Under the pieces are notes generated by a model, which had not been told where the DNA came from, made no database searches, and saw nothing but the letters and a program-made list of their open reading frames with translations. DNA of 64,000 nt from Closterium sp. NIES-65 (taxonomy: Eukaryota > Streptophyta > Zygnematophyceae > Desmidiales > Closteriaceae). The translations under genes and the position numbers were made by a program. Shown piece after piece: positions 20,447 through 31,302 of this stretch (its first letter is position 1; the number at the start of each line of letters is the position of its first letter). The DNA is taken from NCBI GenBank assembly GCA_948144175.1, contig CANXME010001991.1, forward strand, positions 62,001-126,000, written 5' to 3'.

Positions 20447-21920
20447 GCACTAGCCCCATGCCCGACGTACTGCACACGTAGCGCAACACCCTCTTCGCTG
20501 CAGCCATGTGCTCTGGTCGGTGTCTCCCAGGAGCAACATAGCGTGCCAAGATGCTAAGAGGGTATGCAAGGTCAGGTCGTGTGCAGGTCATCAGGTACAT
20601 GAGGCAGCCAACAAGCTCTGGGTACGGGCCACTCGGCTCTATGGACTCATCCGAAGGAAGAGCTGCGAGCGAGTGGCGAGTAGACAGAGGAGTGGCCTGA
20701 GGCGAGGAGTACGTGAAGCCGAAGCGCTGAAGGACCTGCTGCACCATGTGTGACTGAGTCAGGGTAATGGTGCGCTGTGCTCTGTCCCGGGTGATCTGCA
20801 AGCCAAGGTAGCTGCGCAGTTCACCCAGGTCTGTGCACGTGTGTCTCTTCTGCAGCTCGGACTTCACGTGGGCGAGTCCAGCAGTGTCAGCAGTGGCAAA
20901 GACAAAGTCGTCGATGTACACGAGGATGTAGAACGGCGGCAAAGAGGTGTCGGTGCGCAGAAACAGCGATGGGTCGGCTGTAGAAGGAGCAAACCCAAGA
21001 GCCGCAAGTGTAGTCCTCAGTGTGTCGTGCCACTGACGGGGCGCCTGGCGGAGACCGTAGACTGGCCGCCGGAGGCTCTACTGGGTACCAGGAGGAAACG
21101 ACCTAGTGAAGCCAGGTGGGCGGCGCAGCCAGATCTCCTCGTGCAGGCTGCCCTGCAGGAAAGTCGTGCTAAAGTCAAGAGAGTGAAGCTCGTATTCGCG
21201 CTGAGCGGCTATGTGCAGCAGCACCCGAAGAGTGGTCATCTTCGGGGTGGGAGAGAAGGTCTGAAAGTAGTCAACTCCCTGCCGCTGACTGAAGCCTCGA
21301 GCCACGTAACGCGCCTTGAAGACAGGCGGAGAACCCGGCGGCCGCTTCACCCTGAAGATCCACATGCCACTGACGATGTTCGCCCCAGGTGGGGGAACCT
21401 CGTCAACGTAGGTGCCAGTGGACTTCCAGGAAGCCATCTCTGCGTCCATGGCCGACTGCCACTGAGAGGAGTAGGGACCCTCGATCGCCTTAGCGTACGA
21501 TCGAGGAGTCGGGATGTCTGGTGCATCCGGGTCTCTCTCAGGGGCAATCAGCGTGGAGACGAGATGGGGCAAAGCAGCAGCAAAGCACTGGAACTCCTCC
21601 TGCCTGTCCTCAAGGACGTCCGTGCTAAGAGCACACTCACCCTCGACGAACGGAGGACAGACAGACTCAGACTCAGCAACGAGACTAGCAGCGTAGTCTA
21701 GACGATAGCGAGCAGCGAAGTCAACAAGCTCAGCAACTAGGGCAGACGCAGCAGTGGACTCAAAGGAAGGGTCAGTGACAACAGTAGCCAAGAGGCGCGT
21801 GACAGAAGGACTAGCAGCACGAAGAGAGTCAGACTCCGGGTCAGCAAGAGTAGGAAGAGAGAACTCTGGAGGAGACGGCAACAGGACACGCAGAGGAGCA
21901 GTGGAAGGACGCAGTGCCAT
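20376..21920 (-). pseudogene. pol: Element C reverse transcriptase
   Basis: Two frames. 21920-21078 carries the region before RT (LVAELVDFAARYRLDYAASL), MASWKSTGTYVDEVPPPGAN, KARYVARGFSQRQGVDYFQT and STTFLQGSLHEEIWLRRPPG. It stops at a TAG replacing the Trp of the conserved GTQWSLRRP. 20942-20376 carries ILVYIDDFVFATA, TCTDLGELRSYLGLQITRDR, and TRPDLAYPLSILARYVAPG. The active-site motif is YIDD with a following Phe instead of the family YVDD-Leu. YIDD occurs in active Copia enzymes, so this change alone need not inactivate it. The YGLRQAPRQWHDTLRTTL block lies between the two frames. Confidence 0.85.
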
Positions 21921-22800
21921 CTGGTGTGTGCCGGGGACCGCAGGAGGACGCGGACGCGCAGTACGACCACTAGTGCGAGTAGCACTATTGAGCGACGTAA
22001 GACGAGAAGCAGGCTCACGACGCTCAGCAAGACCTCCAGTAGGACCAGTGTAGGGAGAAGGAGCAGGTAGAGGGGAGGCGGGCTGTAACTATGACTGCAA
22101 CTAGACAGGCTGTGGACACTCTAAGGAAGGAGCAGGACCAATAGAGGGCGGGAGACCAAGAACCTGCTCAAGGAGCGGAACGAAGTACGGCCTCGGCCGC
22201 GCACTGCCTCCAGAACCAGCAAGGACAGCACCAGTACCCCCAGCGGCTGCACCATCGCCAGCAGCACCTCCAGCTCCAACAGCGCCAACTCCAGCACCCT
22301 CAGAAGCACTAGCGCCAGCAGCACCGCCAGCGCCAACACCCCCAGCAGCTCCAGCTCCAGCAGCACCAGCACCGCCAGCAGCTCCAGCAGGACCAACTCC
22401 AGTAGCCCCAGTAGCACCCCCAGTCCCAGCAGCTCCAGGACCGCCAGTACGAGCACCGCCAGGACCAGCAGCAATAGTAGCACCTCTAGCTCCAGCAGCA
22501 CGTCTCCAGCGGCGGGCAAACCACTCGCGCAGCTCCTGTGGAGAGAGTGGCTGCCGCCTCGACAAAGCACCGCCAGTGGCCACACGAGCAGACCCAGCGC
22601 CCTCAGGCTCCGCACCCCGAGGCTCCGCACCCCCAGACCCAGCAGCCCCAGGCTCAGCACCCCCAGACTCAGCACCCCTAGTCTCAGCACCCCCAGACTC
22701 AGCACCTCCAGACCCGGCACCCGCAGGCTCAGCACCTCTAACAGCACCAGAGTGAACAGCTACCTCGACAGGCTCGACTGCGTCTACATGGGACACACCT
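21921..22800 (-). pseudogene. pol: Element C integrase-RT linker
   Basis: Gly/Ala-rich low-complexity coding region in frame with the integrase. It contains repeats of the SGGAE/PGGAE type, one SPQELREWFARRWRRAAG motif and long GAAG-type runs, ending RPRPYFVPLLEQVLGLPP. Linker length and repeat number differ between A, B, C and F, which marks it as a fast-changing spacer. Confidence 0.7.
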
Positions 22801-23534
22801 GACGGTGCAGGACCCTGAGGGGGGAGGGGGTCTACTGGGGGAGGACCTGGCGCAAGGAAGAGCGGCGGCGGGGGGAGCGGCGCAGTGCGGTAGGGGAAGA
22901 GACGGTAGTAAGGCACCGACTCATCAAAGGTGACGTTCTGGGAAGACAGAACACGACGCGAGGTGGGGTGGTAAAACTGCCACCCAGGCGCGTCAGGGGG
23001 GAAGCCAAGGAAGACGCAGGGAACAGCACGGGGGGACAGCTTGCCCGCAGACAAGTCGCGGACAAACGCCCGAGATCCCCAGACCCGAAACGCAGACGCA
23101 TCGCCAACCTTCCCCATCCACCGCAAGGTGGGGGAGGTCTCTGGCAAGGAGACCCGGGGCTGAAGGTTGAGCTGATGCGCGGCGTACTGAACCGCAAACG
23201 GCCACAGAAAATGGGGGGCAGCCGCATGCATCATGGACGTACGAGCGACGTCCATGACCATGCCAATGCGGCGCTCAGCAATCCCATTTTGCTGTGGAGA
23301 GGCCGGAAGCCTGAAGGTCTGGCGGATGCCCTGTGCACGACAGAAGGCTCCCAAACGGGCAGCGGAAAACTCCCCGCCTCTATCCAAGTGCAGACGCAGA
23401 ACAAGAAAGTCCGAGTCGAAACTCTCCCTGAGCTGGAGACGAGCTGCGCGGATCCAGTCAATCAACACCTCAGCGACGTCACCCTTGCTGCGCAAGGGGA
23501 AGACAGTGGTGTAACGCGAGTAGTCGTCAACCAT
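22801..23534 (-). pseudogene. pol: Element C integrase core and C-terminal domain
   Basis: From 23534 the frame reads MVDDYSRYTTVFPLRSKGDV, then LRLHLDRGGEFSAARLGAF with the second catalytic Asp at residue 51, and QQNGIAERRIGMVMDVARTS with the Glu at residue 87. The spacing is the canonical 35 residues (DD35E). The first Asp (LHMDVWGP) lies just upstream, beyond a TAG at 23559. The C-terminal part has KVGDASAFRVWGSRAFVRDL and the HPTSRRVLSS block. The enzyme would insert element DNA into the genome. Except for the TAG and the frame break beside it, the catalytic region looks intact. Confidence 0.88.
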
Positions 23535-23558
23535 GAGCAGGAAGTACCGCTCGTGCCC

Positions 23559-25550
23559 CTACCCACGGATGCGGGCGGGGCCCCACACGTCCATGTGGAG
23601 GGTCTGTAGCGGAGCCTCTGTTGGAGGAAACTCGGAGGAGTGAGGGGCGGCGCGCTGTCGCCCCTCGATGCAGGGGACGCAGGTAGGGCCAGGCCCCAGA
23701 GGTAGGGGAGGGAGAGACCGAGGGAGACCAGAGACAAGGACACGGGAGGCCATGCCTCGGAGACGAGGCAGGGAGGGGTGACCAAGGCGGTGGTGCCAGA
23801 GGAGAGTCTGGTGGGACAGTAGACGACACGAGCAGGGAGCAGACTCAGGACCAGACCTCGACGCTGCAGCAAACACCTGACTCGACGCAGCTACCTCGCC
23901 AGACTTAGCAGCCGGAGGAGACTCAGTAGTAAGGGTGTACAGGCTCGACCCTGGCCGACGGGTGAACGTGGCCAAGTGTCGGCCTGTCCGAGCACACGTG
24001 CAGTGGGTCACTCGCTGACTCGCAGGAGTGAACTGGTCAACCCCCCTATCCTGTAGGTCCGCTCCACTCACCAAGTTCGTAGAGAACAAGGGGAGGTAGA
24101 GACCTGACAGGGTGCCAGAGGGGGCTGCCGGGCACGGTAAGACAGTGGAGAAGCTAGCAAGGACAGGACCCCCAAAGGGGTCTGCCAGGGAGACTGCAAC
24201 CAGCTGATTGAGCGGCGTAAGAGTGGTCCGGTCTCGAAAGAAGGAGCGGGACGCACCCGAGTCAAGGGTGAAGGTGTGTAAGGCCTGAGCCGACGTAGTA
24301 CCTGAGAGAGCAGACTCACCAGCACCTGGGGCAGCAGACGCACTAGCACCTGGGGTAGCAGGCGCACTATCACCTATAGCAGCAACCTCACCAGCACCTA
24401 GAGCAGTGGCCTCAATGCCCGGGTCAGGCGGTACACACAGGTAACAGTCACCCTCAACACTAGTAGTCACAGAATACATGGCAGCAAGGATAGCATCATA
24501 GTCAAGATCAAAGATGGCAACCCCCGCCCTGGACAGATCTCCCCAGCGAGGGATCTCTGACGCCTCAGGGAACTGGCAACGCCACGCGTCCGTCACGCGA
24601 CCGAAGCAGCGTTGGGTGGAGTGCGGGCCCCCGCACTGCTCACCTGCGCGGTCGCCGGTACGGAGGACGTAAGCGCACGGACCAGTACCCCCACCGCGCT
24701 GACGCGCAGCGTACCACTCACGAAGCTGCTGAGGGGACAAGGTCACACCACTCCGCTGCTGCTGGCGCGGACCACCACCTGATCCACTCCGCTGCGCAGA
24801 GTCGCGACCCGCTCCACCACCGCCGCCGCCTCCGCCGCCTCCTCCACCTCCGCCTCCTCCGCCACCTCCGCCGCCTCCGCTCCTTCCGCCACCACCGCCG
24901 CCTCCTCCGCCTCCACTGCTGCCGCCGCCGCCGCCGCCGCCACCCCCGCCACCACTCCCACCACCACCCCCACCCCCTCCACTTCCTCCACCACCACCTC
25001 CACCGCCCGCGCCAGCCCCTCCAGCGCCCTTGCCCCCCTTGCCCTTGCCGGTGCGGCGTCTCCCGCTAGGGGCAGACGCAGTGCCAACCGACTCGAAACC
25101 AACGAGGTCGGCCGCAGCAGCAGAAGCAACAGAGGGCAAGAGGGGGGAGGGGGAACACCCCTCAAAGACGGGGGTGCGAGGGTCACCACGAGAGGCTCCT
25201 ACAGCGACTATGCTCTTCTCTGCTGCTAGGAGGCCCTTCTTGAGGAGGTCAACGGTGAGAGTGGTGGGGCAAACTGAGAGGAAGTGGTCCCTGACTACGC
25301 GAAGAGAGTCAGGGAGCTGGGTGACTATGTAGTAGAGGGTGATGTACATGGGGGGGGGGGGGGGGGGGTTCTTGGCACAGAACTCAGCAGGAAGCGCAGC
25401 GCGGTAGCGAGTGTCACTAGTGCGGAGGTGCGTAATGAGGTCAGCGACTGTGGGAAAGGCAGCAAGGTCAGGGAAGAGGTACGGTAGCATGAGGCGGCTT
25501 AGTGCAGCAGTGGCAGGGGAAGAGTAGCGTGCAACTACAGCGTCGTACAA
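23559..25550 (-). pseudogene. gag-pol: Element C Gag C-terminal half, Cys/His knuckle, protease and integrase N-terminal domain in one frame
   Basis: A 663-codon stretch shows the family uses one continuous Gag-Pol frame. Residues 1-150 are the second half of the capsid region; about 176-246 are nearly pure Gly. LSPQQLREWYA is at 271-281. The knuckle has C292, C306, H310 and C315 (C-X13-C-X3-H-X4-C). The protease is FTLDSGASRSFF with D430. The integrase zinc-binding residues are H587/H591 and C624/C627, and the first catalytic Asp is D654 in LHMDVWGP. It ends at TAG 23559, where A and F read CAG. Confidence 0.9.
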
Positions 25551-25568
25551 GGTCTGAGCACTCTTGTA

Positions 25569-25812
25569 CTAGCTAAAGTGTGCACGCTCAGTGGTCGGTA
25601 AGTGACGCAGCAGCATCGCGTGCGGCCCACTGTGAGCGAAGAGTGCTGTCAGCAGTAGCAGGCGGGGCAGGAGAGACACCAGAGGTGAGATCGAACAGAG
25701 AGAGTCCGTCTGCCCTATCGCACTAGAGAAACATCTGGATGTCATCGACCCAGACCTCAAAGTCAACGGCACGGCCCTCAGCATCAAAAGTAAGGACACT
25801 GGGGGTAGCCAT
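25569..25812 (-). pseudogene. gag: Element C Gag N terminus
   Basis: The start codon corresponds to 25812 (MATPSVLTFDAEGRAVDF), the same start as B and F. The frame soon meets TAG 25723 in FLQCDRA (CAG in B), then a frameshift, and reaches RHLPTTERAHFS before TAG 25569, again CAG in B. The capsid region resumes at 25550. Confidence 0.8.
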
Positions 25813-25839
25813 GACTTCAGTGGCCTAGTAGGGAGTGAG

Positions 25840-26786
25840 CTCACCAGTCCGAGGAAGGAGGGCCGGGGCGCACCGGTAGGAACAGCAGCGGCTCGAAAGT
25901 AGGGGGGCTCGGCGGCTCGGCAGCACGGCGGCTCGGCTGCTGGGCGGCTCAGCTGTTGGGGGGCTCGGCGGCTCGGCGGCTCGGCTGCTGGGCAGCTCGG
26001 CTGCTCGGCAGGTGGGCGGCTCAGCTGCTGGGCGGCGCGGCTGCTGGGCGGCTCGGCTGCTAGGCTGGTGGGCGGCTTGGCTGCTGGGTTGCTCGGCGGC
26101 TTGGGCGTCTGAGCGGTGACAGGGCCGGTAGAGTCGGCGACGTGGCGGCTAGGGGAGGGCGACGGGGCCGTAGGTGACGGCGACGGGGCCGCAGGTGGCG
26201 GCGATGGGGCCGCAGGTGGCGGCGACGGGGCCGCAGGCGGCTGCGTGGCCGCAGTTGGCGGCGACGGGGCCACAGGTGGCGGCGACGGGGCCGCAGGTGG
26301 CGGCAACGGGGCCGCAGGTGGCGGCGACGGGGCCGCAGGTGGCGGCAACGGGGCCGCAGGTGGCAGCGACGAGGCCGCAGCTGACGGCGACGTGGTCGCA
26401 GAGGGGCCGCAAAGGGGCCGCAAGGGGCCTAGACGAGGCCGAAGAGGGGCCGCAAAGGGCCTAGACGGGGCCAAAGAGGGGCCGCAAGGGGCCTAAACGG
26501 GGCGGCGACGGGGCCGTAAGGGGCCGAAAGGGCGCCGTGAGGGGCCGTAAGGGGCCGTAAAGGCAACGCGAGGGGGTGTAAGGGGCCGTAAGGGCGGCGC
26601 GAGGGGCTGTAGAGGGCGGCGCTGGGGGCCGTAAGGGCGGCGTAAGGGGCCGTGAGAGGGGCCACTAAGGGCGGCGCGAAGGTAGGGAGGGCACACAGAG
26701 CGCGACTCGGGCAGGAGTGAAGCGCGCTCCGGGCAGGGAAAAAAAAAATCGTGGTGGGCCCTAGGTAGCGTTCCCACTTGGGAACC
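25840..26786 (-). repeat. Element C leader with GC-rich minisatellites
   Basis: From about 25900 to 26100 units of the type GGCTCGGCTGCTGGGCGGCT repeat; from about 26150 to 26400 units of the type GGCGGCGACGGGGCCGCAGGT repeat; then looser GGGGCCGTAAGGG units run to about 26680. The same blocks in the same order occur in the leader of F. Long frames here on both strands are compositional. Confidence 0.8.
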
Positions 26787-26923
26787 TGCTCGATACCATG
26801 ATAAGAAATGAGAATGAATGCATTGAGCAGAATGAGGAGTACAAGTAGTAAACCCAAAAGTGTTGTACCCCATATGAACTGCCCCACTACAGCCTACACA
26901 GACTATATCATATATGCCTGACA
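26787..26923 (-). repeat. Element C 5' LTR (26799-26923) and PBS (26787-26798)
   Basis: In element orientation the 125-bp LTR ends TTCTTATCA and is followed by TGGTATCGAGCA, a one-base-shorter variant of the initiator-Met PBS also used by D and F. Confidence 0.9.
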
Positions 26924-27500
26924 AACACCGCCAGTCATGGAAGAAGGCAGCTTCTGGAGTGCTTGGGGTTTGACCATTTCCCAAGCCCCCCGGATTTGCC
27001 CCATTCTCCTCCCAAGGTTGTGCTTGCGTGGCAGTTTTGTTGAAAGAGTATCTTAGGCAAGATAGTAGGAACCCTAGGTATGGCGAGACTTAGGAACGAG
27101 AGTCGAGAGAGAAGGCCAAAAAGAGAGAGATTCAATATTGAGCGAGGGTACAAATAGGAAAGAACAAACAAGAAAGGTGCACCACCAAATAGGAAAACGC
27201 TATTACTACAGTAACCAATCCTACAGGCAGTTACATATAGAAAATATTAACTTATATTTTCCGACACGCCCCCATAACTGGCTGTAGGAGATGGGTATGC
27301 AGTTAGCGCCCTCTGAAGGGGTACATCACGATTGCGCAGCGGAAATCGCAGCAACAAGCACGTGCAGTGGCAACCACTGCAGTGGTGGCAGATCCAGCTA
27401 TACCACACCCTGGGCCAAGGCAGAAGCAGTAGCAGAAGTAGGGGCGGCAGGTCGCCTGAGGAGCAGGCTCTGTGGCTGCAACGTGCAGCAGGACAGCAGC

Positions 27501-27631
27501 TATGAGAATTGAAACGAGAATGAATGCACTATGAAAGAGTTGGGTACAAGTACTAACCCTAATTGGATTGTACCCTATATGGGCTACCCCACTAGAGCCT
27601 ACACAAAAGCATAAGCTATAATGTTCTGACA
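27501..27631 (-). repeat. Element D 3' LTR
   Basis: 131 bp. In element orientation it begins TGTCAGAACATTATAGC and ends CAATTCTCATA, with a G-to-A change in the terminal CA. It follows the tract TTGCCTGTGGGGGTG. The core GGCTCTAGTGGGG differs by one base from the family core. Confidence 0.88.
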
Positions 27632-27845
27632 CACCCCCACAGGCAAAGTGGGGGAGTACAAGGGGTCACAAGACCAGTCAAGCAAAGCAAAGCAAAGCAA
27701 GCTCAGGGTGGATCACAAAGTCACCACACATTCCGAGCACAAGGTCAAGGCCACAAAGCCAGTTCACATGTAGGAGCACATATATATATAAAAGGCTAGA
27801 CAAGCAAGAGCAGGTGTATACATATATGTAACAGTACAAGCAAGG

Positions 27846-28172
27846 TCAAGAGGTGAGCAAGTGAGGCAAGGCAGGCACAAGACCCAGCTGAGTACAGAAG
27901 CGCTGATGATCACAAGGCGCAAGTGCCTTGGTGAAGATATCAGCAGTGTTGGACTTAGAGGCCACATACGCAAGACGCAGCTGACCACGCTGCTGCAGCT
28001 CACGAGCAAGGAAGTAGCGCAGAGCAATGTGCTTCATTCTGTGCTCCAGTCTCTGCTCTCGACACAAGGCCAAAATGGCCTTGTTGTCTACGTACAGCAG
28101 TGGAGGAGAATGAGGCGGCTCTCCGAGGTCAGTCAGCAGGTAGGTGAGCCAGCGAAGCTCCTGAGCAGCCAT
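27846..28172 (-). pseudogene. pol: Element D RNase H C-terminal part
   Basis: A frame of 108 codons with MAAQELRWLTYLLTDLGEPP, YVDNKAILALCREQRLEHRM and SNTADIFTKALAPCDHQRF, ending PALPHLLTS at a natural stop. Unlike B and C it retains the 16 bases around LTYLLTD. A TAA near 28197 separates it from the upstream frame. Confidence 0.85.
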
Positions 28173-28196
28173 GGCCCCGGCGTAGATCTCAGCCTC

Positions 28197-29831
28197 TTAG
28201 CTGAAGCTGAGAACAGAAGACGAGCGGGTAGCCCGCCACGAAACAGAGCCGGAACCAAGGCTGAAGGTGTAACCCTGTGACGACCGCTGCGTAGCCTGGT
28301 CATCAGCACAAGAAGCGTCTGCGTGCCCTGTGATGACCACTGAACTCTGCCCTCCAAGCACAAGCCTCATGCCCGACGTAGTGCACAAGTAGCGCAACAC
28401 CCTCTTCGCTGCAGCCATGTGCTCTGGTCTGTGTCTCCCAGGAGCAACATAGCGTGCGAGAATGCTAAGAGGGTATGCAAGTTCAGGTCGAGTGCAGGTC
28501 ATCAGGTACATGAGGCAGCCAACAAGCTCTGGGTACGGGCCACTCGACTCTACGGACTCATCCGAAGGCAGAGCTGAGAGCGAGTGGCGAATAGGCAGAG
28601 GAGTGGCCTGAGGCGAGGAGTACGTGAAGCCGAAGCGTTGAAGGACCTGCTGCACCATGTGTGACTGAGTCAGGGTAATGGTGCGGCGTGCTCTGTCCCG
28701 GGTGATCTGCAAGCCAAGGTAGCTGCGCAGTTCACCGAGGTCTGTGCACGTGTGTCTCTTCTGCAGCTCGGACTTCACGTGGGCGAGTCCAGCAGTGTTT
28801 GCTGTGGCAAAGACCAAGTCGTCGACGTATACGAGGATGTAGAACAGCGGCAAAGAAGTGTCGGTGCGCAGAAACAGCGACAGGTCGGCAGTAGAGGGAG
28901 CAAACCCAAGAGCCGCAAGTGTAGCCCTCAGTGTGTCGTGCCACTCACGCGGTGCCGGGCGGAGACCGTAGACTGGCCGCCGGAGGCTCCACTAGGTGCC
29001 AGGAGGAAAAGTCCCAGTGAAGCCAGGTGGGCGACGCAGCCAGATCTCCTCGTGTAGGCTGCCCTGCAAGAAAGCAGTGCTGAAGTCAAGAGAGTGCAGC
29101 TCATAGTCACGGTGAGCAGCTATGTGCAGCAGTACCCGAAGAGTGGTCATCTTCGGGGTGGGACAGAAGGTCTGAAAGTAGTCAACTCCCTGCCAGTGAC
29201 TGAAGCCACGAGCCACGTAGCGCGCCTTGAAGACAGACGCAGAACCCGGCGGCCGCTTCACCCTGAAAATCCACATGCCACTGACGATGTTCGCCCCAGG
29301 CGGGGGAACCTCGTCAACGTAGGTGCCTGTGGACTTCCAGGAAGTCATCTCTGCATCCATAGCTGCCTGCCACTGAGAGGAGTAGGGACCCTCTATCGCC
29401 TCCGCGTAAGAGCGCGGAGCTGGGATGTCAAGTGCATCCGGGTCTCCCTCATGGGAAAGTAGTACGGACACAAGATGAGGTGAAGCAGCAGTTAGACACT
29501 GGAACTCCTCCTGCCTGTCCTCAAGGATGTCCGTGCCAAGGGCACACTCACCCCCGACGGGCAGAGGACAGACAGACTCAGACTCAGCGACAAGACTACC
29601 AGCGTAGTCTAGACGACAGTGAGCAGCAAAGTCGATGAGCTCAGTAACCAGGGCAGACGCAGCAGTGGACTCAAAGGAAGGGTCAGTGACGACAATAGCA
29701 AGGAGACGCGTGATAGTAGGACTGGCAGCACGAAGAGAGTCCGACTCCGGGTCGGCAAGAGCATGAAGAGAGGACTCAGGAGGAGAAGGCAAGGGGGCAC
29801 GCAGAGGAGCAATGGACGGACGCAGTGACAT
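28197..29831 (-). pseudogene. pol: Element D reverse transcriptase
   Basis: Frame 29831-28992 carries YAEAIEGPYSSQWQAAMDAE, VPPPGANIVSGMWIFRVKRP and HSLDFSTAFLQGSLHEEIWL, ending at TAG 28992 where GTQW is expected (CAG). Frame 28853-28197 begins in the palm with ILVYVDDLVFATA and runs through LRSYLGLQITRDRARRTITL to TGHADASCADDQATQRSSQG, where ASW has become ASC. The block between frames is the conserved VYGLR.APREWHDTLRA. The RT is nearly complete but cannot be translated in one piece. Confidence 0.87.
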
Positions 29832-30110
29832 CCGGTGCGTGCCAGGGACAGGAGGAGGACGCTAACGTGAACCACGACCACTAGTGCGAGCAGGGCGGAC
29901 AGGCCACGCAGGGCGAGACGCAGGCTCACGACGTTCAGCAAGACCTCCAGTAGGACCAGTGTAGGGAGAAGGAGCAGGCAGTGGGGAGGCTGGCTGTAAC
30001 TGTGACGGGACAGGCTGTGGACACTCTAAGGGAGGAGAAGGACCAGTAGAAGGCGGGAGACCAAGAACCTGCTGAAGGAGCGGAACGAAGTACGGCCGAG
30101 GCCGCGCGGT

Positions 30111-30370
30111 AGGCGACGAGGCCGCAGGGCGGCGGATCGGGGCCGGGAAAGGGCGGCGCGATGGCCGCGGGGTAGGCGACGAGGCCGTAGGGCGGCGGGT
30201 CGGGGCCAGGAAGGGCGGCGCGAGGGCCGCAAGGCAGGCGACGGGGCCGCTCGGGCGGCGCGACGGGCGAGAAAAGGGGGAGCGCGACTCGGGCTAGGGC
30301 TGAGCGCGCTCCGGGCAGGAAAAAAAATGTCGAATTGGTGGGTCCTAGGAACAGTTCCCACGAGGGAACC
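30111..30370 (-). repeat. Element D residual leader
   Basis: About 200 bp of GCGCGGTAGGCGACGAGGCC-type repeats join the linker remnant to the PBS region. They match the leader composition of other copies and mark the 5' breakpoint of the internal deletion. Confidence 0.6.
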
Positions 30371-30513
30371 TGCTCGATACCATGTGAGAATTGAAACGAG
30401 AATGAATGCACTATGAAAGAGTGGGGTACAAGTACTAACCCTAATTGGGTTGTACCCTATATGGGCTACCCCACTACAGCCTACACAAAAGCATAAGCTA
30501 TAATGTTGTGACA
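30371..30513 (-). repeat. Element D 5' LTR (30383-30513) and PBS (30371-30382)
   Basis: In element orientation TGTCACAACATTATAGC...CAATTCTCACA, then TGGTATCGAGCA. The neighbouring plus-strand GCAGC (30514-30518) is the target duplication also found at 27496-27500. Confidence 0.9.
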
Positions 30514-31302
30514 GCAGCAGCTCGACGGCAGCACCTGCAGGCCCCAGCAGCAGGAAGCAAAAACAAGGACAGGCGGCGGCAGGGGCGACAGCTGGAGGTG
30601 CCACGGTAGCAGCGGGCGGCAGTAGCAGATGCCTATCTGACTTCCGCCACCCTCTCTCACCCTCCCCCCCACAGCAGCACGCGCGGCAGTGAGTGAGAGA
30701 GGACGGGTAGCTGCAGATGCAGCACAATCTCTCTCGCCACCCCCTCATCCTCCCCCCCCTCCCCCACAACGACCGGCGCTGCAAGGAGAGAGAGAAGAGA
30801 GGAGGGCGTCGGCTGGTTCTCGCGGGTGCACTCCCCCCCCTCCGTCACACTTCCTCCCCCGCTGCCCGCCACGCCCACGACCTCCCCCCGCAGCAGGAGC
30901 GCGCACGGCAGCAGCAGGTGCGACAGTTGCAGCGAGACCGGCGGGAGGGTGGGCGGGGACAGTAGCTCGGACACGACGAGCGGGACAGAGGGCTGTAACG
31001 GAGGCGCGACGAAGCTGCGACGGGGCAGCGTGGCCGGGAACGACGGGGCGACGAGGCAGCACAACGAGCAGAGCGCCGCCTTCGCCCCGTCGATCGCGCT
31101 GACGATCAGGACCGTCGCGGACTTCGACGCGACGGTCATTGTGGCGGCACGATTGCAGCATAAACTCATTGGGAGGGAGGGCCGCCATGCTAGGGTCGAA
31201 AATCGGTGGGCCCGTTGATCGGAAACTAGCTCTTATACCATGTTGAAAGAGTATCTTAGGCAAGATAGTAGGAACCCTAGGTATGGCGAGAGTTAGGAAC
31301 GA

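Larger units (their letters stand above)
19047..26923 (-). mobile_element. Copia element C (short-LTR family)
   Basis: 7.9 kb including a 576-bp later insertion, between 125-bp LTRs (19047-19171 and 26799-26923) that differ at only a few bases. It carries all domains in order: gag, knuckle, protease, integrase, linker, RT, RNase H. The flanks AGCAC and AACAC are a 4-of-5 target duplication. The copy is broken by stops at 25723, 25569, 23559, 21078, 20376 and 20232-20334, mostly TAG. It still shows the most complete Gag-to-integrase frame of the family. Confidence 0.92.
27501..30513 (-). mobile_element. Copia element D, 3-kb deletion derivative, inside E
   Basis: Two 131-bp LTRs (27501-27631, 30383-30513) differ at five positions; flanks are GCAGC on both sides, a perfect target duplication. 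It keeps RT, RNase H, the end of the linker, PPT and PBS, but gag, protease and integrase are absent. At about 30105 the linker (RPYFVPLLQQVLGL) joins straight to GC-rich leader sequence. The LTR end at 27501 reads TA instead of TG. Movement would have needed proteins supplied by another copy. Confidence 0.92.
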
